Source: Acidovorax sp. NO-1 (GTDB lineage: Bacteria; Pseudomonadota; Gammaproteobacteria; Burkholderiales; Burkholderiaceae_C). From it: a DNA stretch of 64,000 nucleotides. The stretch spans positions 81,758 to 145,757 of the forward strand of contig NZ_AGTS01000145.1 of NCBI RefSeq assembly GCF_000238595.1, written 5' to 3'. This document shows positions 1-9,248 of this stretch, piece by piece. Made by a program: the position numbers and the translations under genes. Position 1 is the first letter of the stretch; every line of letters starts with the position of its first letter. Below the pieces are notes generated by a model that saw only the letters and a program-made list of their open reading frames with translations, was not told the DNA's origin and did no database searches.

Positions 1-496
1 CCAGCGGGCCAGCACGCAGACTGCGGTCCACCACCGATTCCGTCGGGTTCGCGGGGTTGACCCACACCTGCACCGACGTACCCGAGCGCTGCGCATTGTG
101 CAGCCGGTCCGCCAGTTGCTGGTGAAAGCTGCGCCAGCTGTCCCCCGAGCCATCCACCGCAGCGCGCGTGCCGATGTACTGCGTGCCGTCTGCCTGATAG
201 CGATAGCGCACCACGGTCGCGTAGTACGGGGCACCGCGTGCCATTCTTCCCTGGTGCAAGCGCACAGACTCCACCAGCGCGGGCACGGGCTGCCATTGAC
301 GCATGCGCGACCAGTCGTAAACCGTGGGGCCCTCACTGAAGACGAGCAGGGCCAGGCTTGTCGCCACAAGCATCAAGGCCACCAAGGTCAATACAAGCTG
401 CGACCAGATTCCCACGCCGAAAGCGCCTTTCGATCCGAAAGAAGAAGGGGCGGCATTGTTTCGGCGCAGCCGTTTGCGCGCGCTGGCTTTACCCAC
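1..496 (-). CDS. DUF3592-type membrane protein, N-terminal part (gene runs off the window)
   Basis: This is the third of three DUF3592-like paralogues in the window; only the first 165 codons are inside. The start is a GTG at 496 that shares one base with the TAG stop of the upstream paralogue (TAGTG), which suggests translational coupling. The N-terminus is basic, then comes a hydrophobic segment at about residues 20-42, then the diagnostic stretch YDWSRMRQWQPVPA and the domain core ending VQVWVNPANPTESVVDRSL at about residues 142-160. These align residue for residue with the other two copies. The function of DUF3592 proteins is not established; they are usually membrane-bound with a small extracytoplasmic beta domain. 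The frame was read by hand on the minus strand and is open throughout. Confidence 0.8.
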   Translation of the reverse strand, partial: MGKASARKRLRRNNAAPSSFGSKGAFGVGIWSQLVLTLVALMLVATSLALLVFSEGPTVYDWSRMRQWQPVPALVESVRLHQGRMARGAPYYATVVRYRYQADGTQYIGTRAAVDGSGDSWRSFHQQLADRLHNAQRSGTSVQVWVNPANPTESVVDRSLRAGPL

Positions 497-2295
497 TATG
501 GCCCGTCCAGCGCGGTGTAGCCGCTGCGCGACTGCACCATCTGCATCAACTCCCGCGCAGCGGCCAGACCACGCACGCCCTCGGCCAGGGTGACGCGACC
601 GCCCCCTTGAAGTTCTGCCACGAGGCGGTAGTTGGGCACGCTGGATGCGCCGGAGCGTGTGCCGCCACCCTCTTTGAGCCTCAGACCCACCACCTGCTCA
701 GCGCGGGCCTGATGGCGGGCCATGACGAAGCCCAGCACGCGTCTTTCGGTCCACAGCCCCTGGCGGTCGATGTGCACGCGCAGGCTGTTGGCCAGCTCGT
801 ACAGTCCGCCGAGCAGGATGGCGCCCCCCGCCCCGCAAAACACGATCGGGAACAGCATCGGTGCACCTTGTTTTCCTGCAAACCAACCCGCCCCGGCAAA
901 AATGGCCCCGAACACCAGCACCATCAGCGAAGCGGCCCAGCGCCTGCCGGCGGCAAAGTAAAGCTCCACGCCGCCAGGCAGGGCTTGCACGCTCGCCAGG
1001 TCAGAAAGCTCCTGGGACATCAGTGCATGCAAGCCCGGGTGCTGCGTTGCATCGGCGCTCAGGCGGCTGGATATGGCGCCGGTGGCGTACACCGGCACGC
1101 CAAAGCCACGGGCAAACTTCAATCCCGGCGTGGTGCTTTGCACCTCAACGCGCCAACCGTGGTGCTCTTGGGCCACGGGGTCTTGCGATGCAGGCAAGTG
1201 CGCAGGCACATCAAACCGAAAGCTCACGGCCACGCCATTGCCGTGGGGTTGCACCTGGGCCATGCCTTCCGCGCGCCACAGTTCGTGCTCGTTGTCTTCG
1301 TCATTGCCGCGGCCGCTGCCTTTTTCGTAGCGGGTGCACAGCAGCCGCGTGACAAAAACCAGGCCCGGCGCGTAGGCCACCGGCAGCGCCAGGGTGGCGC
1401 CAAAGTGGCCTCCTATCGCGCCAGGGAACGGGTCCAGCACCAGGCGAGCGTCGCCAAAACGGCGCGCATCGAACGTGGCGCGCACCGCCCACACCAGCAA
1501 ACATGTGCCCAGCACGCCAAAAAATGCCATCGCACCCAAAGACACCCAACTGCCGCGCGCCCACGCTGCGGGCAGCTTGAGCACCATCAGCGGCATCGCC
1601 ACCGCATTCCATACCAGTGCGATGACCCACGCGGTTTTGAGCGTTTCGCGCTGGTCCGACCGGATGCTGTTGTCGGCCCACTCTGCACGGTGTAGCCAGG
1701 GCGCAGGACCTTCATCGCTGCGTGTGGTCGCCTGCCCAGGCGGCTCGGTCAGCGTCCCGCGCCAGACAGCGCGGACAATTTTGGTCAGCACCACCAGGCC
1801 AAAGCCGCCCGCAAGCAGCGACATACCCAGCGCCAAACCCAGCAGACCGGGCCGCAGGCTGCGGTCGGCAATCGACTCGGCGGGGCGCTCGGGGTTCACC
1901 CACACCTGCACCGGCGTCCCCGTGTGCTGCGCGCTTTTCAGCCGTCGGCCCAGTTGCTCCTGAAAGCTGCCGATGTTGTCTGCCCGTTCGTGAATGGCTG
2001 CGCGCTGCCCGGTGTAGGTCACGCCAGCCACCTCATAGCGGTAGCGCACCGCCACGCTGTGCGTGGTGCCGCCTTTGCTGCCATGGTGGCTTTGCAGCGT
2101 GGCCGACTCCACCTGGGCGGATACCGGCTGCCAGCTTTGCATGCGCGCCCAGTCATAGATGGCAGGGGCCACCATCAGCACAAAGATGGCAACACCTGCT
2201 GCCGCAAACGGCAGGGCAAACAGCGCCAGCACCCACACGCCGCCCGGCATCTTCTGTCGGCTTGTCCCTTCGGGGGACGCCCGGCGCTGCCTCAC
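496..2295 (-). CDS. DUF3592 domain membrane protein (599 aa)
   Basis: Multi-pass membrane protein with a DUF3592 region. Hydrophobic segments are visible near residues 20-43, 150-172, 218-238, 245-270 and in a pair around 465-495. The signature VQVWVNPERPAESIADRSL sits at about residues 128-146, between the first two segments, so the conserved domain probably lies outside the membrane. The start is GTG at 2295, overlapping the TGA of the preceding exported protein by 4 nt (GTGA); the gene is followed by another paralogue with a 1-nt overlap. The three genes therefore look like one operon. It is similar over its length to the 606-aa protein at 5715-7535. No enzymatic motif is seen and the role is unknown. 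Confidence 0.85.
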   Translation of the reverse strand: MRQRRASPEGTSRQKMPGGVWVLALFALPFAAAGVAIFVLMVAPAIYDWARMQSWQPVSAQVESATLQSHHGSKGGTTHSVAVRYRYEVAGVTYTGQRAAIHERADNIGSFQEQLGRRLKSAQHTGTPVQVWVNPERPAESIADRSLRPGLLGLALGMSLLAGGFGLVVLTKIVRAVWRGTLTEPPGQATTRSDEGPAPWLHRAEWADNSIRSDQRETLKTAWVIALVWNAVAMPLMVLKLPAAWARGSWVSLGAMAFFGVLGTCLLVWAVRATFDARRFGDARLVLDPFPGAIGGHFGATLALPVAYAPGLVFVTRLLCTRYEKGSGRGNDEDNEHELWRAEGMAQVQPHGNGVAVSFRFDVPAHLPASQDPVAQEHHGWRVEVQSTTPGLKFARGFGVPVYATGAISSRLSADATQHPGLHALMSQELSDLASVQALPGGVELYFAAGRRWAASLMVLVFGAIFAGAGWFAGKQGAPMLFPIVFCGAGGAILLGGLYELANSLRVHIDRQGLWTERRVLGFVMARHQARAEQVVGLRLKEGGGTRSGASSVPNYRLVAELQGGGRVTLAEGVRGLAAARELMQMVQSRSGYTALDGP

Positions 2296-2765
2296 GGCAG
2301 GTGATCGTAGGTGGATTTGGAGGGCACGTCCGCGTTTGAGAAATACGGGTCCGGGTCCAGGCTCAGCAACTTGCCCTGCTGCGTCAGGATATAGGCGCTG
2401 CCGGTGTCGCGCCGAGGGCTGTTGGACACATACAGCCGCGCCTTGTCTGCGCGCCAGGTGCCGCGCATCAGCGTATCGCGCAGGGCTTTCTGTACAGCAC
2501 TTTCAGAGGCTGCTGCGCCGCTGGATGTTTTCAGGTCGATGTTGATGATCTGCGCATCCGCCTGTATGACCAGCACCTGCCCGGTCAGAAAACCTGGGGG
2601 CGGCGTGCCGTTGATGCTGGCGACCTTCCAGCGACCGACCAGAGGGTGCGTGGCCGTGGTGTCCGCCGCGTGGGCCGTGGGGACCGGACCAAAAAGGGCG
2701 GCAAACAAGGCCAGCAGCAATGCGTTGCGCATGGGCGCCCTGCGGGGTTCACGGGTGTGTGGCAT
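2292..2765 (-). CDS. Small exported protein with lipocalin-like start (157 aa), unknown function
   Basis: The start at 2765 is chosen because GGAGGGAG lies 5 nt upstream (2771-2778). An upstream in-frame start would add 22 residues with no ribosome site. A basic N-terminus and the hydrophobic run RNALLLALFAALFG, ending in AHA, form a signal peptide with cleavage near residue 34. The mature part begins with HPLVGRWKVASING, the pattern seen at the start of small lipocalin/META-like periplasmic proteins, and the rest is polar and beta-rich. It is first in an operon with two DUF3592 proteins (4-nt overlap with the next gene), so it may be their periplasmic partner; that is inference from position only. 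Confidence 0.75.
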   Translation of the reverse strand: MPHTREPRRAPMRNALLLALFAALFGPVPTAHAADTTATHPLVGRWKVASINGTPPPGFLTGQVLVIQADAQIINIDLKTSSGAAASESAVQKALRDTLMRGTWRADKARLYVSNSPRRDTGSAYILTQQGKLLSLDPDPYFSNADVPSKSTYDHLP

Positions 2766-2770
2766 GAGAT

Positions 2771-2778
2771 CTCCCTCC
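2771..2778 (-). promoter_or_regulatory. Ribosome binding site fixing the exported-protein start
   Basis: GGAGGGAG on the minus strand, 5 nt before the ATG at 2765. It decides the start of the small exported protein against a longer in-frame reading. Confidence 0.75.
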
Positions 2779-2892
2779 GAACTTTTGCTGTTTTGTATTG
2801 AGTTAATTCGCTGGCCTCGCGCTGGCGGCAAAACGCGTGCAGTTTAAAAGAACGGCAGCGCGAAAATTCCTGCGCCTTGTCTGCTTTATTTT

Positions 2893-2945
2893 TGGTGTTT
2901 TTGACCTCTATCGCTTATCGATAAAGCGCCAACAGCTATCAAACT
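2893..2945 (+). repeat. Dispersed palindromic repeat, copy R1
   Basis: Copy of the window's roughly 55-bp repeat: a T-rich left arm (GTTTTTGACCTC), the palindromic core CGCTTATCGATAAAGCG, and the right arm AACAGCTATCAAA. It lies in the divergent gap between the exported-protein gene and ada, in forward orientation. The rest of this 310-bp gap holds the Ada box and no further gene. Confidence 0.85.
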
Positions 2946-2989
2946 GAGAGTTTTTTCCGCATTGCACGCAGCCTGCTGGCGTGGCGCAG

Positions 2990-3002
2990 AATTCAAAAGC
3001 AA
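2990..3002 (+). promoter_or_regulatory. Ada box (methyl-Ada operator) upstream of ada
   Basis: The sequence is AAT, six bases, then GCAA (AATTCAAAAGCAA). This is an exact match to the E. coli ada/aidB operator pattern AAT-N6-GCAA bound by methylated N-Ada. It sits 73 bp before the ada ATG, a distance suited to class I activation upstream of the -35. Together with the encoded Ada protein this indicates autoregulated adaptive-response control. Confidence 0.7.
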
Positions 3003-3075
3003 GCTTCGGAGTGCGCATCACGCACCCCGTACCTAAAGTGCACGGCATCGCAAACCACCGTGTGAGCCATGCACC

Positions 3076-4272
3076 ATGAACCCGAACGCCACCCGCACCC
3101 ACAGCAACGCCAACGCACTGACACGACACTTCGTCGCCATGCCCACCCGCGCCACACCATCCGCCAAGGCCGCACAGGCCGCCGCCACCCAGGCCGACCC
3201 GCGCTGGGCGGCAGTGGCGGCGCGCAGCGCAGCGGCGGACGGCAGCTTCTGGTATTCGGTGCAGACCACGGGCGTGTACTGCCGCCCCAGTTGTGCTGCG
3301 CGTGCACCCCGGCCGGAGAACGTGCGGTTTCACGACAGCTGCGCGGATGCAGAAGCCGCAGGCTTTCGCCCCTGCCAACGCTGCAAGCCCCGGCAGCCCA
3401 CGGCGTTGTCGCACCACGCCGCGCTGGTCACCGAGGCCTGCCGCATCATCGAAGGCGCTGCCGCCGGTGAAGCGCCCACGCTGGATGCGTTGGCCGCCCA
3501 GATGGGCCTGAGCCCGTCGCACCTGCACCGCATCTTCAAGCAGTCCACGGGCCTCACGCCCAAGGCGTATGCCGCCGCCCAGCGTGCGCAGCGCCTGCGC
3601 AGTGCGCTCGACAACGCACACACGGCCTCGGTGACGGACGCGATCTACAGCGCGGGTTACCCGTCCAGCAGCCGCTTTTACGAACAATCGGCCCAGGTCC
3701 TGGGCATGACGCCCAGCCACTACCGCGCGGGGGGTGCGGCGCAAGACATCCGCTTTGCGATCGGCCAGTGCTCGCTGGGTGCCATCTTGGTGGCGCAAAG
3801 CGACCGGGGCATCTGCGCGATCTTGCTGGGGGACGATGCCGACACCCTGGCGCGCGACCTGCAGGACCGGTTTGCGCACGCCCACCTGATCGGCGGGGAT
3901 GCCGCGTTTGAAGCCCTGGTGGCGCAGGTGGTGGCATTTGTCGAGGCCCCGGGCCTGAGGCTGAACCTGCCGCTGGACGTGCGCGGCACGGCGTTTCAGC
4001 AACGCGTGTGGCAGGCCCTGCAGGCCATCCCCGCCGGGCAGACTGCAAGCTATGCCGAGGTGGCCCAGCGCATAGGTGCCCCCACCGCCGTGCGCGCCGT
4101 GGCGCAGGCCTGCGCGGCCAATGCGCTGGCGGTGGCCATACCCTGCCACCGGGTGGTGAAAAGTGATGGCGCGTTGTCGGGCTACCGGTGGGGCGTGGAA
4201 CGCAAACGTGCGCTGCTGGCGCGTGAAGCCGCGCCAGAGCCCGCACAACCGCTGGCGGAGAAGGTGGCATGA
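3076..4272 (+). CDS. ada: Ada: methylation-sensing activator and O6-methylguanine-DNA methyltransferase
   Basis: Complete three-part Ada. Residues about 40-108 are the zinc-binding N-Ada domain, with all four cysteines visible: C69 and C73 in VYCRPSC, and C100 and C103 in CQRC. C69 corresponds to the methylphosphotriester acceptor Cys38 of E. coli. Residues about 115-215 are an AraC-type double helix-turn-helix. Residues about 220-385 are the O6-methylguanine methyltransferase, with the active-site PCHRV at C357. The protein repairs alkylated DNA irreversibly and, once methylated, activates its regulon. It is 398 aa (E. coli Ada is 354); the extra length is mostly a 40-residue N-terminal tail, so translation might instead begin at M22 (3139). 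First gene of an operon, with a 4-nt overlap to the next. Confidence 0.95.
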   Translation: MNPNATRTHSNANALTRHFVAMPTRATPSAKAAQAAATQADPRWAAVAARSAAADGSFWYSVQTTGVYCRPSCAARAPRPENVRFHDSCADAEAAGFRPCQRCKPRQPTALSHHAALVTEACRIIEGAAAGEAPTLDALAAQMGLSPSHLHRIFKQSTGLTPKAYAAAQRAQRLRSALDNAHTASVTDAIYSAGYPSSSRFYEQSAQVLGMTPSHYRAGGAAQDIRFAIGQCSLGAILVAQSDRGICAILLGDDADTLARDLQDRFAHAHLIGGDAAFEALVAQVVAFVEAPGLRLNLPLDVRGTAFQQRVWQALQAIPAGQTASYAEVAQRIGAPTAVRAVAQACAANALAVAIPCHRVVKSDGALSGYRWGVERKRALLAREAAPEPAQPLAEKVA

Positions 4273-5024
4273 ACGCTGTCCAGCTGCCTCACCACCCCGA
4301 TCCGCAGAACGACGACTGGGCGCAGCGTGCGGCCTCCATCGACTGGCCAACAACCACCGAGGCCCTGCACCAGCAAGGCAACGCGGTACTGCCGCAACTG
4401 CTCAGTGCCACCGAATGCGCCGCGCTGGCCCGCCTGTATGGCAACGCGGATGAGCGCACCTTCCGCAGCCGCGTGGTGATGCAGCGCCACGGCTTTGGCC
4501 AGGGCGAATACCGGTACTTCAGCTACCCGCTGCCCGATGTGGTGGCCGGGCTGCGCGAGGCGCTATACCCGCACCTGGCGCCCATTGCCAACCAGTGGAA
4601 CGCCGCCATGGGCCTGGCCGTGCGCTACCCCGCGCAGCATGCCGACTTCATCGCCCGCTGCCACGCCGCGGGCCAGGTGCGCCCCACCCCGCTGCTGCTG
4701 CAATACGGCGCTGGCGACTACAACTGCCTGCACCAGGACCTGTATGGCGAGCACGTGTTTCCGCTGCAGGTCGCGGTGCTGCTGTCAGAGCCCGGGCGCG
4801 ACTTCACGGGCGGTGAATTCGTGCTGACCGAGCAGCGCCCGCGCATGCAGTCGCGGGCCGAGGTGGTGCCGCTTTTGCGCGGCGACGCCGTGGTGTTTGC
4901 CGTGCACTACCGCCCCGTGCAGGGCACGCGCGGGCCGTACCGGGTGCAGATGCGACATGGCGTTAGCCGCTTGCGCAGCGGGCGGCGGCACACACTGGGC
5001 ATCATTTTTCATGATGCTGAATGA
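4269..5024 (+). CDS. 2-oxoglutarate/Fe(II)-dependent oxygenase (prolyl-hydroxylase-like)
   Basis: A 251-aa double-stranded beta-helix oxygenase. The iron ligands are visible as HQD in YNCLHQDLYGEH, with a distal histidine near RHGVSR or RRHTLGIIFH, and a basic C-terminal patch (RLRSGRRHTLG) that can bind 2-oxoglutarate. This family is repeatedly found beside ada and alkB and is annotated as 2OG-Fe(II) oxygenase; its substrate is not known to me. It starts at ATG 4269, overlapping ada by 4 nt (ATGA), and is followed 24 nt later by alkB. Position in the adaptive-response operon suggests a role in alkylation or nucleic-acid damage, which is inference. Confidence 0.85.
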   Translation: MNAVQLPHHPDPQNDDWAQRAASIDWPTTTEALHQQGNAVLPQLLSATECAALARLYGNADERTFRSRVVMQRHGFGQGEYRYFSYPLPDVVAGLREALYPHLAPIANQWNAAMGLAVRYPAQHADFIARCHAAGQVRPTPLLLQYGAGDYNCLHQDLYGEHVFPLQVAVLLSEPGRDFTGGEFVLTEQRPRMQSRAEVVPLLRGDAVVFAVHYRPVQGTRGPYRVQMRHGVSRLRSGRRHTLGIIFHDAE

Positions 5025-5048
5025 CTGCCCCCAGGGATTGACCGCGTG

Positions 5049-5702
5049 ATGACCCCCAGCCTTTTCGACGACCCGCCCCAGCCTGCCCAGCCGCCCGAGG
5101 TGCTGGAGCCCGGCGCCATGGTGCTGCGCGGCTTTGCGCTGGAAAAGGCGGCAGACCTGCTGCAAGCGGTGCAGCAGATCACGGCCCAAGCGCCCTTCAG
5201 GCACCTCATCACCCCCGGCGGCCTGCGCATGTCGGTGGCGATGACCAACTGTGGAAAGCTGGGCTGGGTGAGCGACCGAAACGGCTACCGCTACGACCCC
5301 CTCGACCCCGACGGCGGCAAACCCTGGCCTGCGATGCCGCCGCTGTTCCGTCAGCTGGCGCTCGAAGCGGCTGCAACTGCCGGCTTCCCCGGCTTTGCGC
5401 CCGATGCCTGCCTCATCAACCGCTACGCGCCAGGGACCCGGCTGTCGCTGCACCAGGACCGGGATGAAGGCAACTACGCGCACCCCATCGTGTCGGTGTC
5501 ACTGGGCATCCCGGCCGTGTTTCTGTGGGGCGGAGCCCAGCGGGCCGGCAACGCGCGGCGCATTGCGCTGATGCATGGCGACGTGGTGGTGTGGGGCGGC
5601 CCGGCGCGGCTGCGCTTTCATGGCGTGTTGCCGCTGCCGGAGGGCACGCACCCACTGACGGGTGCCCACCGCATCAACCTCACGTTTCGCAAGGCGGGCT
5701 GA
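5049..5702 (+). CDS. alkB: AlkB: 2OG/Fe(II)-dependent DNA/RNA dealkylase
   Basis: Oxidative demethylase removing 1-methyladenine and 3-methylcytosine from nucleic acids. The iron triad is visible: H135 and D137 in LHQDRDE, and H191 in RFHGVLP; the 2OG-binding arginines lie in HRINLTFR near the end. The nucleotide-recognition-lid region contains NCGKLGWVSDRNGYRY. It is 217 aa, matching E. coli AlkB (216). The start is ATG 5049; a GTG immediately before it at 5046 is also possible. Third gene of the ada operon and the likely end of that transcript; the next gene is convergent 12 nt away. Confidence 0.95.
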   Translation: MTPSLFDDPPQPAQPPEVLEPGAMVLRGFALEKAADLLQAVQQITAQAPFRHLITPGGLRMSVAMTNCGKLGWVSDRNGYRYDPLDPDGGKPWPAMPPLFRQLALEAAATAGFPGFAPDACLINRYAPGTRLSLHQDRDEGNYAHPIVSVSLGIPAVFLWGGAQRAGNARRIALMHGDVVVWGGPARLRFHGVLPLPEGTHPLTGAHRINLTFRKAG

Positions 5703-5714
5703 CCCGCACCCCGT

Positions 5715-7535
5715 TCACAGGGGATAACCGGTGGCCTGGGCCACCCTGGCCAGCATCTGCTCTGCCACGGGGCGGCCGCGCAGGCTGTCGGCAATGGTCA
5801 CGCTCTTGCCATTGCGCAGGCTCACCTGCACGCGGAAGAAGGTGGTGTGCTGGTGGCCGCTTTGCTGGGTGTAGCTTTCCTTGATGCGCAGGCGGGCGAT
5901 GTCTTTGGCGGGCACGCGCTGCCAGGCCAGCATCAGGCCCAGCAGGCGGCGTTCGGTGCGCAGGCCCTGGCGATCGAGCTGCACGGTCAGGCTGTTGCAC
6001 ACCGCGTAAAAGCCCCACACCAGCATGGCACCGCCCACGCCGCCAAACACCACCGGAAACAAAGCAGGCGCGCCGCCGTAGCCCGCCAGCATGCCCATGC
6101 TAAAGAATGCGCCGCCCATCACCAGCCACAGCAGGTTCTGCCGCCACAGGCGGCCATAGGGCTGATACAGCCGCACGCCGCCTTCCACGGGCTCGATATT
6201 GCTCACCGCGTCCAGCTCGGCGTCGCGCCGGGCCTGCGCCTGCGGGTGCTTGGCGGCGTCGTGTGCAAGCCAGGTGGATTCGGTACCCGTGGCGTACACG
6301 GGCACTTCAAACCGGCGCGAGAACTTCAGCGCGGGATCGGTGCTTTCCAGCAGCACCGTCCAGTGGTGTTCGCTGTCGCCCGCGGGCTGCTCGGACTCGG
6401 GCAGGCCCTTGGGCACATTCAGCCGGAACGCGACGCGGCTGCCCGGACCCTGCGGCTGCACCTGCGCCGCGCCCTCGCCCTGCCATACCACCTGTTCACG
6501 CGACTCGTTGCCGTGCTCGCTGCCTCCCGTGCGGGTCTGGTAGTGGTAGGCGCAGCGCAGCGTGACCGCAAAGCGCAGCTCAGGCCGGTAAGGCACCGTG
6601 GGCAAATCCATCGTGGCGCCCACATGCCCGCCAATGGAGCCGGGGAAAGGGTCCATCACCAGGACCACCTCGCCATGGCGCCGCGCATCCAGCGTGGCGC
6701 GCACGGCCCACACCAGCAGGCCCAGCCCCACGGCCACCAGCAGGCCCAGAACCCCCAGCACCAGGAAGTTGTCGTTGCGCCAGGCCCGGGGCATGGCCGA
6801 CAGCGCGGCCGGGTACGCAATGGCGCCCCACACCACGGCAAAGCCCCACGCCACCCACACCTCCCAGCGCTTGCCGGAGCGTATGCGGTTGCCGGCCCAG
6901 GCCGGTTGGGCGAGCCACGGCGGGTTGCCCACGGTCTGCAGCCGCTGCGCCTTGCGTTCACCACTGCGCCGCAGGTGCAACGCCCACACCAGCATGCCAA
7001 GGCCAAAGCCGCCAAATACCACCACAAAGATCATCCGAAAACCCAGCAAACCCAGGCGCAGACTGCGGTCGGCCACGGACTGCGCGGGCGCCGACGGGTT
7101 GAACCACACGGGTAACGGCACTGCGCTGTGCTGCGCAGCCACCAGACGCCGCCCCAGGTCTTGCTGAAAGCTGCCCACGTTGTCTGCCGAGGTGTTGATG
7201 GCCGCTCGGTGGCCGTCGTAGGTCGTACCGCCCACCTGGTAGCGGTAGTGCACCGAAACGCTGTACGTGCTGGCCGACTTGCTCCCCCGGTGCGTGTTCA
7301 GCGAAGCCGACACCACGGCGGCAGAAACCGGCTCCCAGAACTGCATGCGCGACCAGTCACACAGCGTGGGCAGCACGCCCAGCAGCAGCGTGCCAATGCC
7401 GACGGCCGTAAACGGCAGTGCGAACAGCATCAGAAACCAGGTGCCGCTTTTGTTGCCTGGGTTCTTGCCTTGGTTCTTGCCTGCAGATGCCTGCGGGGCC
7501 GCGCCGCCATTGCGCCGCCGTGCCGGGTTGGCCAT
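5715..7535 (-). CDS. DUF3592 domain membrane protein (606 aa)
   Basis: Paralogue of the proteins at 1-496 and 496-2295, with the same architecture: a basic tail, a membrane segment near residues 32-55, the conserved stretch CDWSRMQFWEPVSA, the domain end PVWFNPSAPAQSVADRSL, then further membrane segments (about 160-182, 225-245, 252-277 and a pair near 475-505). The start is ATG 7535 behind a strong GGAGGGAGGG site. The tail region is rich in Lys/Asn/Gly (GKNQGKNPGNKSG). It is separated from the other two copies by the ada operon. Unknown function; the duplication suggests a role benefiting from several variants, for example envelope stress or a contact function. Confidence 0.85.
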   Translation of the reverse strand: MANPARRRNGGAAPQASAGKNQGKNPGNKSGTWFLMLFALPFTAVGIGTLLLGVLPTLCDWSRMQFWEPVSAAVVSASLNTHRGSKSASTYSVSVHYRYQVGGTTYDGHRAAINTSADNVGSFQQDLGRRLVAAQHSAVPLPVWFNPSAPAQSVADRSLRLGLLGFRMIFVVVFGGFGLGMLVWALHLRRSGERKAQRLQTVGNPPWLAQPAWAGNRIRSGKRWEVWVAWGFAVVWGAIAYPAALSAMPRAWRNDNFLVLGVLGLLVAVGLGLLVWAVRATLDARRHGEVVLVMDPFPGSIGGHVGATMDLPTVPYRPELRFAVTLRCAYHYQTRTGGSEHGNESREQVVWQGEGAAQVQPQGPGSRVAFRLNVPKGLPESEQPAGDSEHHWTVLLESTDPALKFSRRFEVPVYATGTESTWLAHDAAKHPQAQARRDAELDAVSNIEPVEGGVRLYQPYGRLWRQNLLWLVMGGAFFSMGMLAGYGGAPALFPVVFGGVGGAMLVWGFYAVCNSLTVQLDRQGLRTERRLLGLMLAWQRVPAKDIARLRIKESYTQQSGHQHTTFFRVQVSLRNGKSVTIADSLRGRPVAEQMLARVAQATGYPL

Positions 7536-7683
7536 TCACCCTCCCTCCCTGTGCGTGCCCCCATGCCGGGGGCTTTGTTCTTCCGGAAACCGGGCGGCGC
7601 TGATTCTGCGGCCTGCCGCCGCCGCAGGCCAGCACGTTTTGCCACCGGGGTGCACCCTGCGGGCGAATTCACACGGAAATATG

Positions 7684-7735
7684 AATCAAAATGGCCTCCG
7701 GCGCTTATCCATAAAGCGCGAGCAGCTATAAAAAC
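7684..7735 (+). repeat. Dispersed palindromic repeat, copy R2
   Basis: Forward copy: AAAATGGCCTCC, the core GCGCTTATCCATAAAGCGC, then GAGCAGCTAT. It lies in the divergent gap between the third DUF3592 gene and the EVE-domain gene. With R1 it brackets the segment carrying the ada operon and the 606-aa DUF3592 gene, in the same orientation. Confidence 0.9.
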
Positions 7736-7809
7736 AGAAGCAAACCTACCGTGGCGTGCCCTGGCCTGCCGTGTATGCACACCACCACACCTTTGCCAAA
7801 ATGGCGCGC

Positions 7810-8304
<495 letters not shown>

Positions 8305-8427
8305 CCGAGCGCCCCCTGCAGCTGCTGCACCCCTTGGGCACGCGGTGTGCGCCTACCGCCGGGCGCGCTGGCCGCACCTATGATGGCCCGCTGACCCCAA
8401 CGCCCCGGCTGCACCGCCCTTTCTGCC

Positions 8428-9222
8428 ATGCGCAATCTCTTTGACTTCAGCTCCTGGTCCGCCACGCTCTCCACGCTGTTCGGGCTGCTGCTCGCCACCC
8501 TGGTGATGGTGGGTATCCGGCTGGTTTTCATGCAGACCCTGCAGCGCCGGCGCGAGCGCGAGAACCGCCAGATCAACGAGCGCCTCAAGACGCTGATTGC
8601 GGCGTACAAAACGCTGGGCGGCTCGTTCACCGGGCAATTGCAGGTGAGCCCCACCCATCTGCGCGACCTGCACCGCCCGCCCGTGGGCATGCCACGTTCA
8701 TCCCACACCGCCCCGGGCGCGGAGTCCGGAGACTCCGCCACGCTGGTGGACAACAGCAGCAACAAGGACAACGACCACGCTCCCGTTGACGCCCTGCTTG
8801 CCGGCAGCACCGAACGCCAGCGCCGCACCCGCGATGCCGTGGAGGCGGCCCTGTCCGACGTCATCCTGCTGGGCACCGAAGAACAGGTGCGGCTGGCCAC
8901 GCAGGCCGCGCAGGACATGGTGGCCGGGCGCAGCGTGGAGGTGGCGCCACTGGTGGTCTCGCTGCGCCAGTTCATCCGTGCCGCACTGGACCTGGAGCCC
9001 ATCCCCTCCACCCTTGCCATCCCGCAGCAGGGCCCGTTGCGGCCCGGGGGTGCGGGCACGGCAGGCCGTCGCGCCAGCCCCGGCGACCGGAGCGCCGGTG
9101 CCGCCGGGGGACGCACAGGTGGAGGCGGCGGTGGTGCGGGCGGTGGCGGCATGGGCGCCATGGCCATGGGTGCGGGCGCGCACCGTGCCGTGGACGACCT
9201 CTCCGGCAGCGGCCCGGCCTGA
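8428..9222 (+). CDS. Membrane-anchored protein with glycine-rich tail, unknown function
   Basis: A 264-aa protein. Residues about 10-35 form one transmembrane helix (LSTLFGLLLATLVMVGIRLVFM), followed by a charged helical stretch (QRRRERENRQINERLKTLIAAYK) likely to be coiled and cytoplasmic. A low-complexity acidic/Ser segment follows, then a helical block (about 125-190: RRTRDAVEAALSDVILLGTEEQVRL). The last 60 residues are an extreme Gly/Ala tail. No catalytic motif is recognised. The central block TERQRRTRDAVEAALSD resembles conserved hypothetical proteins of Proteobacteria but I cannot name a family. It stands alone between the EVE gene and a GGDEF remnant. Confidence 0.7.
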   Translation: MRNLFDFSSWSATLSTLFGLLLATLVMVGIRLVFMQTLQRRRERENRQINERLKTLIAAYKTLGGSFTGQLQVSPTHLRDLHRPPVGMPRSSHTAPGAESGDSATLVDNSSNKDNDHAPVDALLAGSTERQRRTRDAVEAALSDVILLGTEEQVRLATQAAQDMVAGRSVEVAPLVVSLRQFIRAALDLEPIPSTLAIPQQGPLRPGGAGTAGRRASPGDRSAGAAGGRTGGGGGGAGGGGMGAMAMGAGAHRAVDDLSGSGPA

Positions 9223-9248
9223 CCGCCCACGCTGTCGCTGCAAAAAAT

